Source: CAYLGY01 sp964383325 (lineage in GTDB: Bacteria; Pseudomonadota; Alphaproteobacteria; Rhizobiales; Rhizobiaceae). Taken from it: a stretch of DNA of 53,811 nucleotides. The notes under the pieces are model-generated. The model was not told where the DNA came from and did not search any database. It saw only the letters and a program-made list of their open reading frames with translations. The position numbers and the translations under genes were made by a program. Shown piece after piece: positions 23,927 through 32,345 of the stretch; within the stretch, counting starts at the first letter, position 1; each line of letters begins with the position of its first letter. Location of the stretch: contig CAYLGY010000005.1 in assembly GCA_964383325.1 (NCBI GenBank), forward strand, positions 1 through 53,811. Direction: 5' to 3'.

Positions 23927-25330
23927 ATGACATTCTACTCCCGGATCGACCGCCAATCTCCCTCCCCACCGGTGAACCCTGTCCTCAACCCGCCGAAATC
24001 GCCGGACTGGAAGAAAATCGTGAACTTTGAATATTCGATGAAGCCGGATGAGCTCATGCGGTTGCAGTTCAAGGCGGAGTGCCGGCTGTTCCGGCCCGAT
24101 CTGCCCGAACTCAACACGTCGGTATTTCAGGAGACGGGCAAACCGCTAGACGAATACATGACTGTCCGGACGGTCTTCTACAATTATCGGCATGTCGACA
24201 ACCTGCGCTGCGCGCAGGCCGGCAAGCTGGTGCGGGAACTCCTGCGATGGATCCGGCCGGGAAAGCGGGACGAGCTGGTCTACGCGGCGCTCTGCCACTA
24301 TCTGGAATCCCATATCAACAGATATCTCGAAGCGCTTTCCCGGTATCCCGACAGTCAGCTCTTCAAGCCTTCCATGCTGGAAATGTATCTGGCCCTGCAT
24401 TTGATCCCGGACCAGTTGAAGCAGGAAAACAACCAACAGAAAGGCTACATCGAGTTTGCCCGGACTGATTGCGGACTCCGGGAGGATAGACCTGTTCTGA
24501 CGGATCGGGACCTGGACCGGCTTTCGACGCGGCTGGACAAATGGATCGAGGATCTGGAGACGATTGCCAGATACGCAAGCGAACTGAATCGCGACGAACC
24601 TGAAACGGAAAGGAGCGTCGGCAAGCCGGGCAAGGAGGAAATGCCGGAGATGCCGGATAACTGGTTCAACCATGTCGGCCAGACATACCGGAAATTCGTG
24701 CACGACACGGAGATGTTCGAGAATGGGACGCCGGAAAAAGTGCAACGCACCAAGCGCCAGCTCGACGAGATCGACAATATTGACGATCTGCAGGGAAGCC
24801 CGGACCTGCCACATGTGATCCTGCCGGATTCGAAGCGGCTGAAGGGAAATACCGGTCTCGTTCTGAATCCATTGTTGAGCGGGCTCCAGACCGAGCGCGA
24901 CCTCCTCGACGATCTGAAGGAGGTCGAGACGAAGCTTGACGGGCTGAGTCAGCAGAAGGAGGAACTCCTTTCGCGAAGCCGTCCCGAAGTCGACAAGACC
25001 GGCAAGGACCGGGAAATTGTCGGCAAGTCGGTCTGGATGTCGGGAACCCATCCGCTCCCGCACCAGAAAGTCGTGCAGATCGTGGTTCCCGTTGAGCTCA
25101 AGGAATTGGGCTTCACCGAGGAGGACCTGATCCAGTCCTACCTCGCGCAGAAGGAGCATGATGAGCTGGCAAGCCGGACGAAGGTGGACACAGTCAGTTC
25201 CATTTCGCAGGAAATGTACTCCGAACCCTGGGACAATGACAGCGCGCCGGAGGAGACGACAGAGGTTCCATTCGAAAAGGATCCGCTGATCGACAACCGG
25301 GACGAGCCGGACGACCTGCCTTCCGATTGA
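23927..25330 (+). CDS. Uncharacterised hydrophilic protein (467 aa)
   Basis: I do not recognise this protein. It is 467 residues, hydrophilic and rich in Asp, Glu, Lys, Arg, Pro and Leu, with no signal peptide or membrane helix. Residues 30-175 look helical and folded (VFYNYRHVDNLRCAQAGK, LCHYLESHINRYLEALSRYP). Residues 275-345 have heptad-like Leu and charged residues suggesting coiled coil (DLLDDLKEVETKLDGLSQQK). The last 50 residues are acidic and probably disordered. Codons are somewhat less GC-rich than in the flanking biosynthetic genes. The ATG at 23927 (MTFYSRIDRQ) is chosen because the ATG at 23879 lies in the preceding hairpin. It is inserted between trpE(G) and leuA with no functional link visible. 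Confidence 0.6.
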   Translation: MTFYSRIDRQSPSPPVNPVLNPPKSPDWKKIVNFEYSMKPDELMRLQFKAECRLFRPDLPELNTSVFQETGKPLDEYMTVRTVFYNYRHVDNLRCAQAGKLVRELLRWIRPGKRDELVYAALCHYLESHINRYLEALSRYPDSQLFKPSMLEMYLALHLIPDQLKQENNQQKGYIEFARTDCGLREDRPVLTDRDLDRLSTRLDKWIEDLETIARYASELNRDEPETERSVGKPGKEEMPEMPDNWFNHVGQTYRKFVHDTEMFENGTPEKVQRTKRQLDEIDNIDDLQGSPDLPHVILPDSKRLKGNTGLVLNPLLSGLQTERDLLDDLKEVETKLDGLSQQKEELLSRSRPEVDKTGKDREIVGKSVWMSGTHPLPHQKVVQIVVPVELKELGFTEEDLIQSYLAQKEHDELASRTKVDTVSSISQEMYSEPWDNDSAPEETTEVPFEKDPLIDNRDEPDDLPSD

Positions 25331-25379
25331 GGCGCGATCCCTTCTTGCCAATGGCAGGATTTCCCGCTATCTGACGCAC

Positions 25380-25478
25380 ATGGATTCCAGTCGCTGTACA
25401 AATCTGTCCATTCCTGGTTTCGCGCTATTGCGCGGACGGCTTCTTCTTGGCCTTATCGGCGGCTGCCGGGCGAGCTGA
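25380..25478 (+). CDS. Possible leucine-rich leader peptide upstream of leuA
   Basis: An ATG at 25380 opens a 32-codon frame whose middle reads LLRGRLLLGLI, with three consecutive CTT codons (25440-25448) and seven leucines in all. It ends 120 bases before leuA. A hairpin follows directly. Alphaproteobacterial leuA genes are often controlled by leucine attenuation, but this frame lacks a good ribosome site, so the call is tentative. Confidence 0.35.
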   Translation: MDSSRCTNLSIPGFALLRGRLLLGLIGGCRAS

Positions 25479-25479
25479 A

Positions 25480-25526
25480 GGAGCACCCGGCGGTCGTAAT
25501 CTGCGCCGCCGCCCGGCTGCTGCTCC
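25480..25526 (+). promoter_or_regulatory. Hairpin between putative leu leader and leuA
   Basis: GGAGCA (25480-25485) pairs with TGCTCC (25521-25526), and CCGGCGG-type bases inside pair with CCGCCG. The 3' arm contains CTG CTG CTC CTC, four Leu codons in one frame. A leucine-responsive leader RNA is possible; no clear U-run follows. Confidence 0.35.
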
Positions 25527-25598
25527 TCATCCACCATTCCGTTCCCGAGAAGAGCGCGCCGAACCTGCTTTGAAGGCCGCGCTGGAGAGAGAAGACAG

Positions 25599-27305
25599 AT
25601 GAACCGTTCCGAGAATCCCCGGCGTCGCGGCATGCCGGAAGCATCGACGAAATACCTGCCCTTTGCGACGGTCGACCTGCCCGACCGGACCTGGCCCTCG
25701 AAGCGGATCGAGCAGCCGCCGATCTGGTGTTCGGTCGATCTGCGCGACGGCAACCAGGCCCTGATCGATCCGATGGGCCATGACCGCAAGGCGCGCATGC
25801 TGGCCCTCCTGCTCGACATGGGCTTTCGCGAGATCGAGATCGGCTTTCCCTCGGCCTCGCAGACCGATTTCGACTTCACCCGCTGGGCGATCGAGAGCGG
25901 GACGGTGCCGCAGGACGTGTCGCTGCAGGTTCTGGTGCAATGCCGTCCGGAGCTGATCACGCGCACCTTCGAGGCGCTGGAGGGCGCGGTCAATCCGATC
26001 GTCCATTTCTACAATTCCACCAGCGAATTGCAGCGCCGCGTCGTGTTCGAGAAGGATGTGGCGGGGATCAAGCAGATCGCCACCGACGCTGCCAAGATGA
26101 TCGCCGACATGGCGGAACAGGCCGGCGGAGGCTACCGGTTTCAGTATTCGCCCGAAAGCTTCACGGGCACCGAGCTGGAAGTGGCGCTGGAGATCTGCGA
26201 GGCCGTCAGCGAGATCATCCGGCCGACGCCGGAGAACAAGCTGATCATCAACCTGCCGGCGACGGTCGAAATGTCCACGGCCAATATCTATGCCGACCAG
26301 ATCGAGTGGATGTGCCGGCAGTTCAGCAATCGCGACAGCCTGATCATCTCGCTGCATCCGCACAATGATCGCGGCACGGCGGTCGCGGCGACCGAACTCG
26401 GCCTGATGGCCGGGGCCGATCGGGTCGAGGGCACGCTGTTCGGCAATGGCGAGCGCACCGGCAATGTCGATATCGTGACGCTGGCCCTGAACATGTTCAC
26501 GCAGGGCATCGATCCGGGCCTCGATTGCAGCGACATTCCGCGCATGAAGGACGTGTACGAATATTCCAACCAGCTGCGCATTGCCGAGCGCCATCCCTAT
26601 GTCGGCGAACTGGTCTATACCGCCTTCTCCGGCTCGCATCAGGATGCGATCAACAAGGGAATGAAGGCGCTGCGCAAGGCCAATCATCCGCGCTGGGAAG
26701 TTCCCTATCTGCCCATCGATCCGCGTGACGTCGGGCGCACCTACGAGGCGATCATCCGTATCAATTCGCAGAGCGGCAAGGGCGGCATCGCCTATGTCAT
26801 GCAGGCGGATTACGGCCTCAACCTGCCGCGGCGGCTGCAGATCGAGTTTTCCGGCATCATCCAGGAAATCACCGATTCCGAGGGCCGTGAACTGCCTTCG
26901 GCGGAGATCTACCAGCATTTCCTGCGCAACTATGTGGAGCAGGCGGGCGCGAGGCTGAAATTCATCGAGCATCATACCGTTCCGGCGAGCACGGCGCGCC
27001 GGCATCTGGAAGCCACGATCCTCGACAATGGCGAGGAGCGCGTCATTTCCGGCGAGGGAACCGGGCCGATCGACGGCTTTGTCGATGCGCTGTCGCGCCA
27101 TATCGGCATTCCGATGTCGGTGCTCGACTATTCCGAACATTCGCTGCAGCGCGGCTCGAACGCCTCGGCGATCAGCTATATGGAGATCGAGCATCCGGGC
27201 GGCAGGCTGTTCGGCGCCGGGATCAACACCAATATCGTCGCGGCCTCGCTGGAGGCGATCGTGTCCGCCGCGAACCGGATCCTTGCCATGCGTGAGGATG
27301 CATGA
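25599..27305 (+). CDS. leuA: 2-isopropylmalate synthase
   Basis: LeuA condenses acetyl-CoA with 2-ketoisovalerate in the first committed step of leucine synthesis. The 568-residue protein is of the long (yeast/actinobacterial-like) type. The TIM barrel begins WCSVDLRDGNQALIDPM (about 43-59, metal-binding Asp and substrate Arg) and has SLHPHNDRGTAV (HxH metal ligands, about 251-262) and GNGERTGNVDIVTLAL. It is followed by the regulatory C-terminal domain (about 430-560) with GEGTGPIDGFVDAL, through which leucine inhibits. Its stop codon overlaps the ATG of the next gene by four bases, so the hydrolase is probably co-translated. Confidence 0.94.
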   Translation: MNRSENPRRRGMPEASTKYLPFATVDLPDRTWPSKRIEQPPIWCSVDLRDGNQALIDPMGHDRKARMLALLLDMGFREIEIGFPSASQTDFDFTRWAIESGTVPQDVSLQVLVQCRPELITRTFEALEGAVNPIVHFYNSTSELQRRVVFEKDVAGIKQIATDAAKMIADMAEQAGGGYRFQYSPESFTGTELEVALEICEAVSEIIRPTPENKLIINLPATVEMSTANIYADQIEWMCRQFSNRDSLIISLHPHNDRGTAVAATELGLMAGADRVEGTLFGNGERTGNVDIVTLALNMFTQGIDPGLDCSDIPRMKDVYEYSNQLRIAERHPYVGELVYTAFSGSHQDAINKGMKALRKANHPRWEVPYLPIDPRDVGRTYEAIIRINSQSGKGGIAYVMQADYGLNLPRRLQIEFSGIIQEITDSEGRELPSAEIYQHFLRNYVEQAGARLKFIEHHTVPASTARRHLEATILDNGEERVISGEGTGPIDGFVDALSRHIGIPMSVLDYSEHSLQRGSNASAISYMEIEHPGGRLFGAGINTNIVAASLEAIVSAANRILAMREDA

Positions 27306-28072
27306 GCGACGCCCTTTTCGCTGAGGTCGCGGGCAGCGGCGGACCGGTCATCGTCCTCCTGCATGGATTCGGCAGCACGCATCGTACGTGGCGGGCCGTG
27401 CAGCCCGAACTGGCGGCGCACGCCACGACGCTTGCATTCGATCTGCCCGGTCACGGCGCCTCGCTTGCATTTGCAGGCGGGCGCTCACCGAGGAGCGCTG
27501 CCGAAGCGGTGGTGGCGTCGCTGGACGCGCGCGAGGGCGGCGCCGGCAAGGTGCATCTCGTCGGTCATTCCATGGGCGGCGCCATTGCCACGCTCATCGC
27601 GCTCGCCGCGCCGCAGCTCGTTGCGTCGCTGACCCTGCTTGCGCCGGGCGGCTTCGGGCCGGAGATCAACCATCGCCTGCTGGCGCGCTACGCCGCCGCG
27701 CGCCGCCGCGAGGAACTGCAGGCCGTGCTGGAGGCCATGTCGGGCTGGAACCATCCGGTTTCCGACGCGGTCCTCGACGATTACGTCGCGATGCGGGCCG
27801 TGCCGGGCCAGGTCGAGCAGCTGGAAACCCTCGCGGCAAACATGGTTCGTGACGGCAGGCAGGGCGTCATTGGCGGTCTTGCCGGGCTGCGCATGCCGGT
27901 CAGCCTGGCCTGGGGCAATCAGGACTGCGTGCTGCCTGCCCGGCAGAGCGAGGGGCTACCCGCCGATTTCGCCATTCATCGCCTTGAGGAAACCGGCCAC
28001 ATGCTGCCGGCAGAGCGGCCGGAGGAAGTCCTCCGAATGATCCGGCGCAATATCGGCAGCCACGGGTTGTAG
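27302..28072 (+). CDS. Alpha/beta hydrolase
   Basis: The 256-residue protein has the oxyanion segment VLLHGFGSTHRTW (18-30), the nucleophile elbow GHSMGGA (Ser in GHSMG, about 88), an acid residue in LAWGNQDCVLP and the catalytic His in EETGHMLPAERP. The fold is that of esterases and C-C bond hydrolases. The substrate is unknown. It overlaps leuA by four bases (ATGA), suggesting a shared transcript; I see no obvious role in leucine synthesis. The acyltransferase component of acetoin or pyruvate dehydrogenase also has this kind of domain, but no lipoyl domain is present here. Confidence 0.87.
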   Translation: MSDALFAEVAGSGGPVIVLLHGFGSTHRTWRAVQPELAAHATTLAFDLPGHGASLAFAGGRSPRSAAEAVVASLDAREGGAGKVHLVGHSMGGAIATLIALAAPQLVASLTLLAPGGFGPEINHRLLARYAAARRREELQAVLEAMSGWNHPVSDAVLDDYVAMRAVPGQVEQLETLAANMVRDGRQGVIGGLAGLRMPVSLAWGNQDCVLPARQSEGLPADFAIHRLEETGHMLPAERPEEVLRMIRRNIGSHGL

Positions 28073-28169
28073 TTTGTTTACCCCGTTTGCCGCCGGAAAG
28101 GCGCAGGACTCGCCTCTGGCGCGGCTTTCATGGTAGGGTGCCGTTCAACAGCGAGTGGCCCCAGCCATC

Positions 28170-28763
28170 ATGAGTAGTCGTTTCGAGTACACCGAGCCGG
28201 AGGAGCTGGATCGCCCGCTCCGGCGGATGATCCGATTGGTGCGCGACCGGCGGGCCGACCAGCAGGATGCGGCCGAGGAAATGCGCGAGCTGCGTCTCGT
28301 CCGACTGGAAATGCTCGCCGACGAGCTGGATCCGGTTTTCGCCGAAGTGCCTGACGACGATCCCCAATTCGATTTCGTCATCTCGTCCGGGCTGCAACCG
28401 CGCCTGTGGATCGACGCGACGGTGCATGTCGCCATGGGGCGCGACGGCCGGACCTACCGGCTGCTGCGCGATACGCGCGAAGGGCGCGTGGTCCTGGCCG
28501 AATCCGACCGCACCGCGCCCATTGTCGAAGCCGTCACCCGCCATATTGCCGAGCGCGTGCAGGAGCGCCGCCGGATGCTCGAAGGCCGGCGCGAACCGGC
28601 CCGCTCCGGCTGGTTTGCCGGGACAGCCATGGCAGGCAGGCCTGCAGGCGTGCCGCTGGCCTGCTGGGGCGAGTATCTCGCCGGCGCCATTCTGGTCATT
28701 CTGGGCATGATCGCCGGCGCCAGCGTGCTGATCGTCCTGCTTTCCGATCGGTTTCCGGGGTAG
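28170..28763 (+). CDS. Hypothetical protein with C-terminal membrane helix
   Basis: A 197-residue protein. The N-terminal two thirds are highly charged (Arg, Glu, Asp), with helical RMIRLVRDRRADQQDAAEEMRELRLVRLEML-like stretches and a small alpha/beta-looking part (DFVISSGLQPRLWIDATVHVAMGRDGRTYRLL). A single membrane helix lies near the end (YLAGAILVILGMIAGASVLIVLL, about 170-192). It looks like a tail-anchored inner-membrane protein. I recall similar conserved proteins in Hyphomicrobiales without assigned function. The ATG at 28170 (MSSRFEYTEPEELDRPL) is chosen over 28155. It lies 14 bases before the aldehyde dehydrogenase start, in the same direction. Confidence 0.7.
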   Translation: MSSRFEYTEPEELDRPLRRMIRLVRDRRADQQDAAEEMRELRLVRLEMLADELDPVFAEVPDDDPQFDFVISSGLQPRLWIDATVHVAMGRDGRTYRLLRDTREGRVVLAESDRTAPIVEAVTRHIAERVQERRRMLEGRREPARSGWFAGTAMAGRPAGVPLACWGEYLAGAILVILGMIAGASVLIVLLSDRFPG

Positions 28764-28777
28764 GGGGCTTGCTGGGG

Positions 28778-30220
28778 ATGGAACCAGGCGCCGCGCATCG
28801 GCTGCAATTCCATATTGACGGGGTCTGGACCCGACCGGCGACGCCCACCCTGGCCAATGTCATCGACCCGTCCACGGAGGAAGCCTTCGCGGAGATCGCG
28901 ATGGGGGACGCCACGGATGTCGATCGCGCGGTCGCGGCCGCGCGCAATGCCTTTCCGGGCTGGTCCGCGACTCCGGTGGCCGAGCGCCTCGCATTGCTCG
29001 AGCGAATCGTCGAAATCTATCTGCGCCGCCGGGAGGACCTCGCGCTGGCGCTCTCGCGCGAGATGGGCGCGCCGCGCCGCTTTGCGCTCGAGAGCCAGGT
29101 GAGTGCCGGGATCGCCCATCTGCGCAAGCTGATCGAAGTGCTGCCCGCCTTTGCCTTTCGCGAGCGGCGCGGCACGGCGCTCCTGGCGCGCGAGCCGATC
29201 GGCGTTGCCGGCCTGATCACGCCGTGGAACTGGCCGCTCAACCAGATCGCCTGCAAGGTCGGTCCGGCGCTTGCAGCCGGTTGCACCATGGTCCTGAAGC
29301 CAAGCGAGCGCGCGCCGCTGAATGCGATCCTGTTTGCCGAGATTCTGGAGGAAGCCGGCGTGCCGCCCGGCGTGTTCAACCTTGTCCAGGGCGATGGCCC
29401 GACGGTCGGCCAGGCGATGGCGGCCCATCCGGGTATCGACATGATCTCGTTCACCGGCTCCACCCGCGCCGGCATCGCGGTCGCGAAGGCCGCAGCCGAT
29501 ACGGTCAAGCGCGTGCACCAGGAGCTTGGCGGCAAGTCGGCCAATATCCTGTTCGAGGATGTCGATCTTGCCGACGCCGTGCGCCGGGGCGTGGCCAATT
29601 GTTTCAGCAATAGCGGCCAGTCCTGCGACGCGCCGACGCGCATGCTGGTGCCCCGGCATCTGCACGAGACGGCGGCGCGGATTGCCGGGGAGGCCGCAGC
29701 CGCATTCCGGGTCGGTCCGGCCGATGCGGCGGATTCGCGCCTCGGCCCGGTCGCCAATGCGGTGCAATTCGAGAGGGTGCAGGCGTTGATCCGCAGCGGC
29801 ATCGAGGAAGGCGCAAGGCTGATCGCAGGCGGCCCGGGCCGCCCGCCAGGCCTCGATCGCGGCTATTTCGTTCGCCCGACCGTATTTGCCGACGTCACGC
29901 CGGCAATGCGCATCGCACGGGAGGAGATTTTCGGCCCGGTCCTGTCGATCCTGTCCTTCTCAAGCGAGGAGGAGGCCGTGCAGCTTGCCAATGAGACGGT
30001 CTATGGCCTTGCCGCCTATGTCGAAACGAAGGATCCGGAGCGGGCCCGGCGGGTAGCAGGCAGGTTGCGCGCCGGCATCGTCTGCATCAATGACCCGGCC
30101 TGGGACCCGGGCCTGCCATTCGGCGGGTACAGGCAATCCGGCAATGGCCGTGAATATGCCGATTTCGGACTGGAGGGGTTCCTCGAGCTCAAGGCCATTG
30201 CCGGCTACGGGACCGGTTGA
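28778..30220 (+). CDS. Aldehyde dehydrogenase family protein
   Basis: The 480-residue NAD(P)-dependent enzyme shows the cofactor region LITPWNWPLNQIACKVGPALAAG (catalytic Asn in PWNWP), the general-base Glu in HQELGGKSANI, the nucleophilic Cys in NSGQSCDAPTRML (about 286) and the C-terminal EEIFGPVLSI and PFGGYRQSGNGRE. It oxidises an aldehyde to the acid. The aldehyde is not predictable. The start ATG at 28778 follows GGGG; the open frame continues upstream only as overlap with the previous gene. Close spacing to genes on both sides suggests one transcript from 28170 to 31148. Confidence 0.93.
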   Translation: MEPGAAHRLQFHIDGVWTRPATPTLANVIDPSTEEAFAEIAMGDATDVDRAVAAARNAFPGWSATPVAERLALLERIVEIYLRRREDLALALSREMGAPRRFALESQVSAGIAHLRKLIEVLPAFAFRERRGTALLAREPIGVAGLITPWNWPLNQIACKVGPALAAGCTMVLKPSERAPLNAILFAEILEEAGVPPGVFNLVQGDGPTVGQAMAAHPGIDMISFTGSTRAGIAVAKAAADTVKRVHQELGGKSANILFEDVDLADAVRRGVANCFSNSGQSCDAPTRMLVPRHLHETAARIAGEAAAAFRVGPADAADSRLGPVANAVQFERVQALIRSGIEEGARLIAGGPGRPPGLDRGYFVRPTVFADVTPAMRIAREEIFGPVLSILSFSSEEEAVQLANETVYGLAAYVETKDPERARRVAGRLRAGIVCINDPAWDPGLPFGGYRQSGNGREYADFGLEGFLELKAIAGYGTG

Positions 30221-30251
30221 TGGCCCGCGGCAGAAGCTCGGAAGGGTAGCC

Positions 30252-31148
30252 ATGCGCTTTGTGGCAGTGCTGAACAGGGATGGCGGCAGCCTGCGCACGA
30301 TCGATCTCGAAGCCTTTTCGCGCCGGCTGGAGCAATTGCTGCGCGAGCAGGGGCATGAGATCCGTATCGTGGCCGTGCCAGGCTCCGGCATTGTCAAGGC
30401 GCTGGAATCGGAGGCCGGGCGCAGGGACATCGATGTCGTGCTCGCGGGGGGTGGCGATGGCACGATCTCGGCTGCCGCTTCTGTCCTGGCAGGCAAGGCC
30501 ACCGCGCTTGCCGTCCTTCCGGCCGGCACCATGAATCTCTTCGCCCGCAGCCTGGCGATCCCGCTGGACCTCGAAGAGGCAGTCGCCGGATTTGCCCGGG
30601 GCTCGATCCGGCAGGTCGACCTTGCGGCGGTCAATGGCCGGCCCTTCGTGCACCAGTTCTCGCTCGGCATGCATGCGCGGATGATCCGGCTGCGCGAAAA
30701 CATGGCGTTTCGCTCCCGCCTCGGCAAGATCCGCGCGTCCCTTGCGGCCTTCCTGCAGACTTTCGCCAATCCGCCCGTTGCCGAGATCCGGCTCGATCTG
30801 GACGGGCGCGAGATCGTGCGACGCGCCAGCGCGCTCGCCGTCAGCAATAATCTCTTCGGCGAGCGGCAATTGCCCTATGCCGAAGATCCATCAGGTGGCG
30901 TCCTCGGTGTGTATATAACTGTCGCGCGCCGACGTGCGGATCTGCTGAAGCTTATGCTCAATCTCCTGCGCGGCAGATGGCGGATGAATGCGCAGGTCGA
31001 AAACTATTCGGCAAAAAGGGTGCGTCTGGAAATCCGGCCGTTGCGCCAGAAGGTCGATGTTGCGCTGGATGGGGAACTGATCGATTTCGAACCGGAAGTA
31101 GAAATCGAAATCCGTCCCGGCGGCCTCAATGTTCTATTGCCCGGATGA
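30252..31148 (+). CDS. Diacylglycerol kinase catalytic-domain lipid kinase
   Basis: The 298-residue protein has the ATP-binding signature VVLAGGGDGTISAAASVLAG (about 62-81) and AVLPAGTMNLFARSLAIP (about 87-104), both typical of the DAGK_cat/YegS-BmrU family, and a C-terminal beta-rich domain ending VDVALDGELIDFEPEVEIEIRPGGLNVLLPG. Such proteins phosphorylate diacylglycerol or related lipids at the inner face of the membrane. The ATG at 30252 (MRFVAVLNRDG) is preferred. Its end overlaps the convergent small membrane-protein gene by 15 bases. Confidence 0.9.
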   Translation: MRFVAVLNRDGGSLRTIDLEAFSRRLEQLLREQGHEIRIVAVPGSGIVKALESEAGRRDIDVVLAGGGDGTISAAASVLAGKATALAVLPAGTMNLFARSLAIPLDLEEAVAGFARGSIRQVDLAAVNGRPFVHQFSLGMHARMIRLRENMAFRSRLGKIRASLAAFLQTFANPPVAEIRLDLDGREIVRRASALAVSNNLFGERQLPYAEDPSGGVLGVYITVARRRADLLKLMLNLLRGRWRMNAQVENYSAKRVRLEIRPLRQKVDVALDGELIDFEPEVEIEIRPGGLNVLLPG

Positions 31149-31352
31149 TTCCGGCGGATCGAGGATCACGCCCGGTGCGTCGTCGGGCTGGGTCTCCGTG
31201 ACGGTCGGCGTGCTCTCGTCGATGAGATTTCCGTAGAGTTCGACGCCCGCCCAGACGATCATCGCCAGAATCAGGGACACGACCAGGATGAGCAGGACGC
31301 GATGACCTGACCTGCCTTGCTTGGCCTGTTCCTGACGAAAGATCCTTGCCAT
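31134..31352 (-). CDS. Small single-pass membrane protein downstream of ecfG
   Basis: A 72-residue protein: basic N-terminus (MARIFRQEQAKQGRSGHR), one membrane helix (about 19-40, VLLILVVSLILAMIVWAGVELY), then an acidic, Pro/Thr-rich tail of about 30 residues. Function unknown; small membrane proteins are common beside alphaproteobacterial ecfG genes. A GGAAC-N17-GTT promoter, the EcfG consensus, lies 37 bases upstream of its ATG, which makes it a likely member of the general stress regulon. Confidence 0.75.
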   Translation of the reverse strand: MARIFRQEQAKQGRSGHRVLLILVVSLILAMIVWAGVELYGNLIDESTPTVTETQPDDAPGVILDPPESSGQ

Positions 31353-31388
31353 GCGGCTCCTCCAGCGACTGTATCGGTATGCCGGTAC

Positions 31389-31413
31389 AACGGGCGGGAG
31401 GCAGCAAGGTTCC
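31389..31413 (-). promoter_or_regulatory. EcfG-type promoter of the small membrane protein gene
   Basis: On the minus strand GGAAC (31413-31409) is followed after exactly 17 bases by GTT (31391-31389). This matches the alphaproteobacterial sigma-EcfG consensus GGAAC-N16/17-cGTT. Transcription would start near 31380, about 28 bases before the ATG at 31352. Confidence 0.75.
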
Positions 31414-31429
31414 AGCGCCGGTGCCTACC

Positions 31430-31984
31430 TTACGATCTGGACTGGTCGTTCGAGAGAACGTGGATCGCGATTGCGTCGGGACCGAACTGCTCGCCGTCGG
31501 CCATTTGCAGCAATTCCTGCAATCGCGTGCGCGCCCGGCTGACCCGGCTCTTGATGGTGCCGATGGCGCAACCGCAGATTTCGGCCGCTTCCTCGTAGGA
31601 AAATCCGGAAGCGCCGACGAGGATGATCGCCTCGCGCTGGTCCTGCGGGAGCTGTTCGAGCGCGACGCGGAAATCCTCGAGGTCGAGCTGGCCGTGTTGC
31701 GCGGGCGGGACGGCCATGCGCTCGGTAAGCAAGCCGTCCGAATCCTGGACTTCGCGCCCTCTTTTGCGCATCTGTGAATAGAATTCATTGCGCAGGATCG
31801 TGAAAAGCCAGGCGGTGAGGTTGGTTCCGGGACGAAAGCTCGTCTGCTTGTCCCAGGCCTTGACGAGGGTTTCCTGCACGAGATCGTCGGCCCGATCCGC
31901 ATTTCGGCATAGCGAAATGGCAAAGGCGCGCAAGCTCGGAATTGCCTGGAGCAGGTCGCCCCTGAAGCCCGACGAAGTTGCCAT
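31430..31984 (-). CDS. ecfG: General stress response sigma factor EcfG
   Basis: EcfG (ECF15 group) directs transcription of the general stress regulon in Alphaproteobacteria. The 184-residue protein has a sigma-2 domain (about 18-82; AISLCRNADRADDLVQETLVKAW and AWLFTILRNEFYSQMRK) and a sigma-4 domain (about 108-158; LPQDQREAIILVGASGFSYEEAAEICGCAIGTIKSRVSRAR). The gene follows nepR after three bases, so the sigma factor and its inhibitor are co-translated. Activity is governed by NepR sequestration and release by phosphorylated PhyR. The matching promoters in this locus imply positive feedback on the response. Confidence 0.94.
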   Translation of the reverse strand: MATSSGFRGDLLQAIPSLRAFAISLCRNADRADDLVQETLVKAWDKQTSFRPGTNLTAWLFTILRNEFYSQMRKRGREVQDSDGLLTERMAVPPAQHGQLDLEDFRVALEQLPQDQREAIILVGASGFSYEEAAEICGCAIGTIKSRVSRARTRLQELLQMADGEQFGPDAIAIHVLSNDQSRS

Positions 31985-31987
31985 GGA

Positions 31988-32173
31988 TCAGTCCTTCTTG
32001 GACGTTTCGGCCTGCTCCAGCTGCGAAAGCAGCTGGGCGAACCGGTCCGGTACGCCTTCGGAGACGACTTCCTCGTAGAATTGCTTGAGCTTGCGGCCGA
32101 TCTCCGAGTTCGGACCCAGGGGATCGGTGGTCACGCTGTTGCCCCGTTTCTTCCCGTTGTCATCATTTGCCAT
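31988..32173 (-). CDS. nepR: Anti-sigma factor NepR
   Basis: NepR binds EcfG and blocks its RNA polymerase interaction; phosphorylated PhyR mimics the sigma factor and takes NepR away. The 61-residue product carries the NepR core PNSEIGRKLKQFYEEVVSEG-VPDRFAQLLSQLEQAE (about residues 21-56), which forms the two helices, with short disordered ends. The ATG at 32173 (MANDDNGKKRG) gives the usual length; the apparent longer frame only runs through the N gap. First gene of the nepR-ecfG operon. Confidence 0.9.
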   Translation of the reverse strand: MANDDNGKKRGNSVTTDPLGPNSEIGRKLKQFYEEVVSEGVPDRFAQLLSQLEQAETSKKD

Positions 32174-32204
32174 GTTGCCTGAAGCCCCGCCTCTGTTACT
32201 CGAA

Positions 32205-32304
32205 NNNNNNNNNNNNNNNNNNNNNNNNNNNNNNNNNNNNNNNNNNNNNNNNNNNNNNNNNNNNNNNNNNNNNNNNNNNNNNNNNNNNNNNNNNNNNNNN
32301 NNNN
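32205..32304. other. Assembly gap (100 N)
   Basis: Exactly 100 N, a conventional scaffold-gap filler of unknown true length. It lies in the divergent nepR/phyR promoter region, so part of the nepR promoter is missing. GGAAC reading toward nepR is visible at 32324-32320; its -10 partner would fall inside the gap. Confidence 0.95.
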
Positions 32305-32345
32305 ATGCGTCCGGCAAAGGTTCCGCGAAAGGCTGCATTTTTTCT

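Noticed and set aside
27302..28072. Acetoin dehydrogenase E2-like component
   Set aside because: No lipoyl domain and no dehydrogenase partners nearby; a plain alpha/beta hydrolase is all that is supported.
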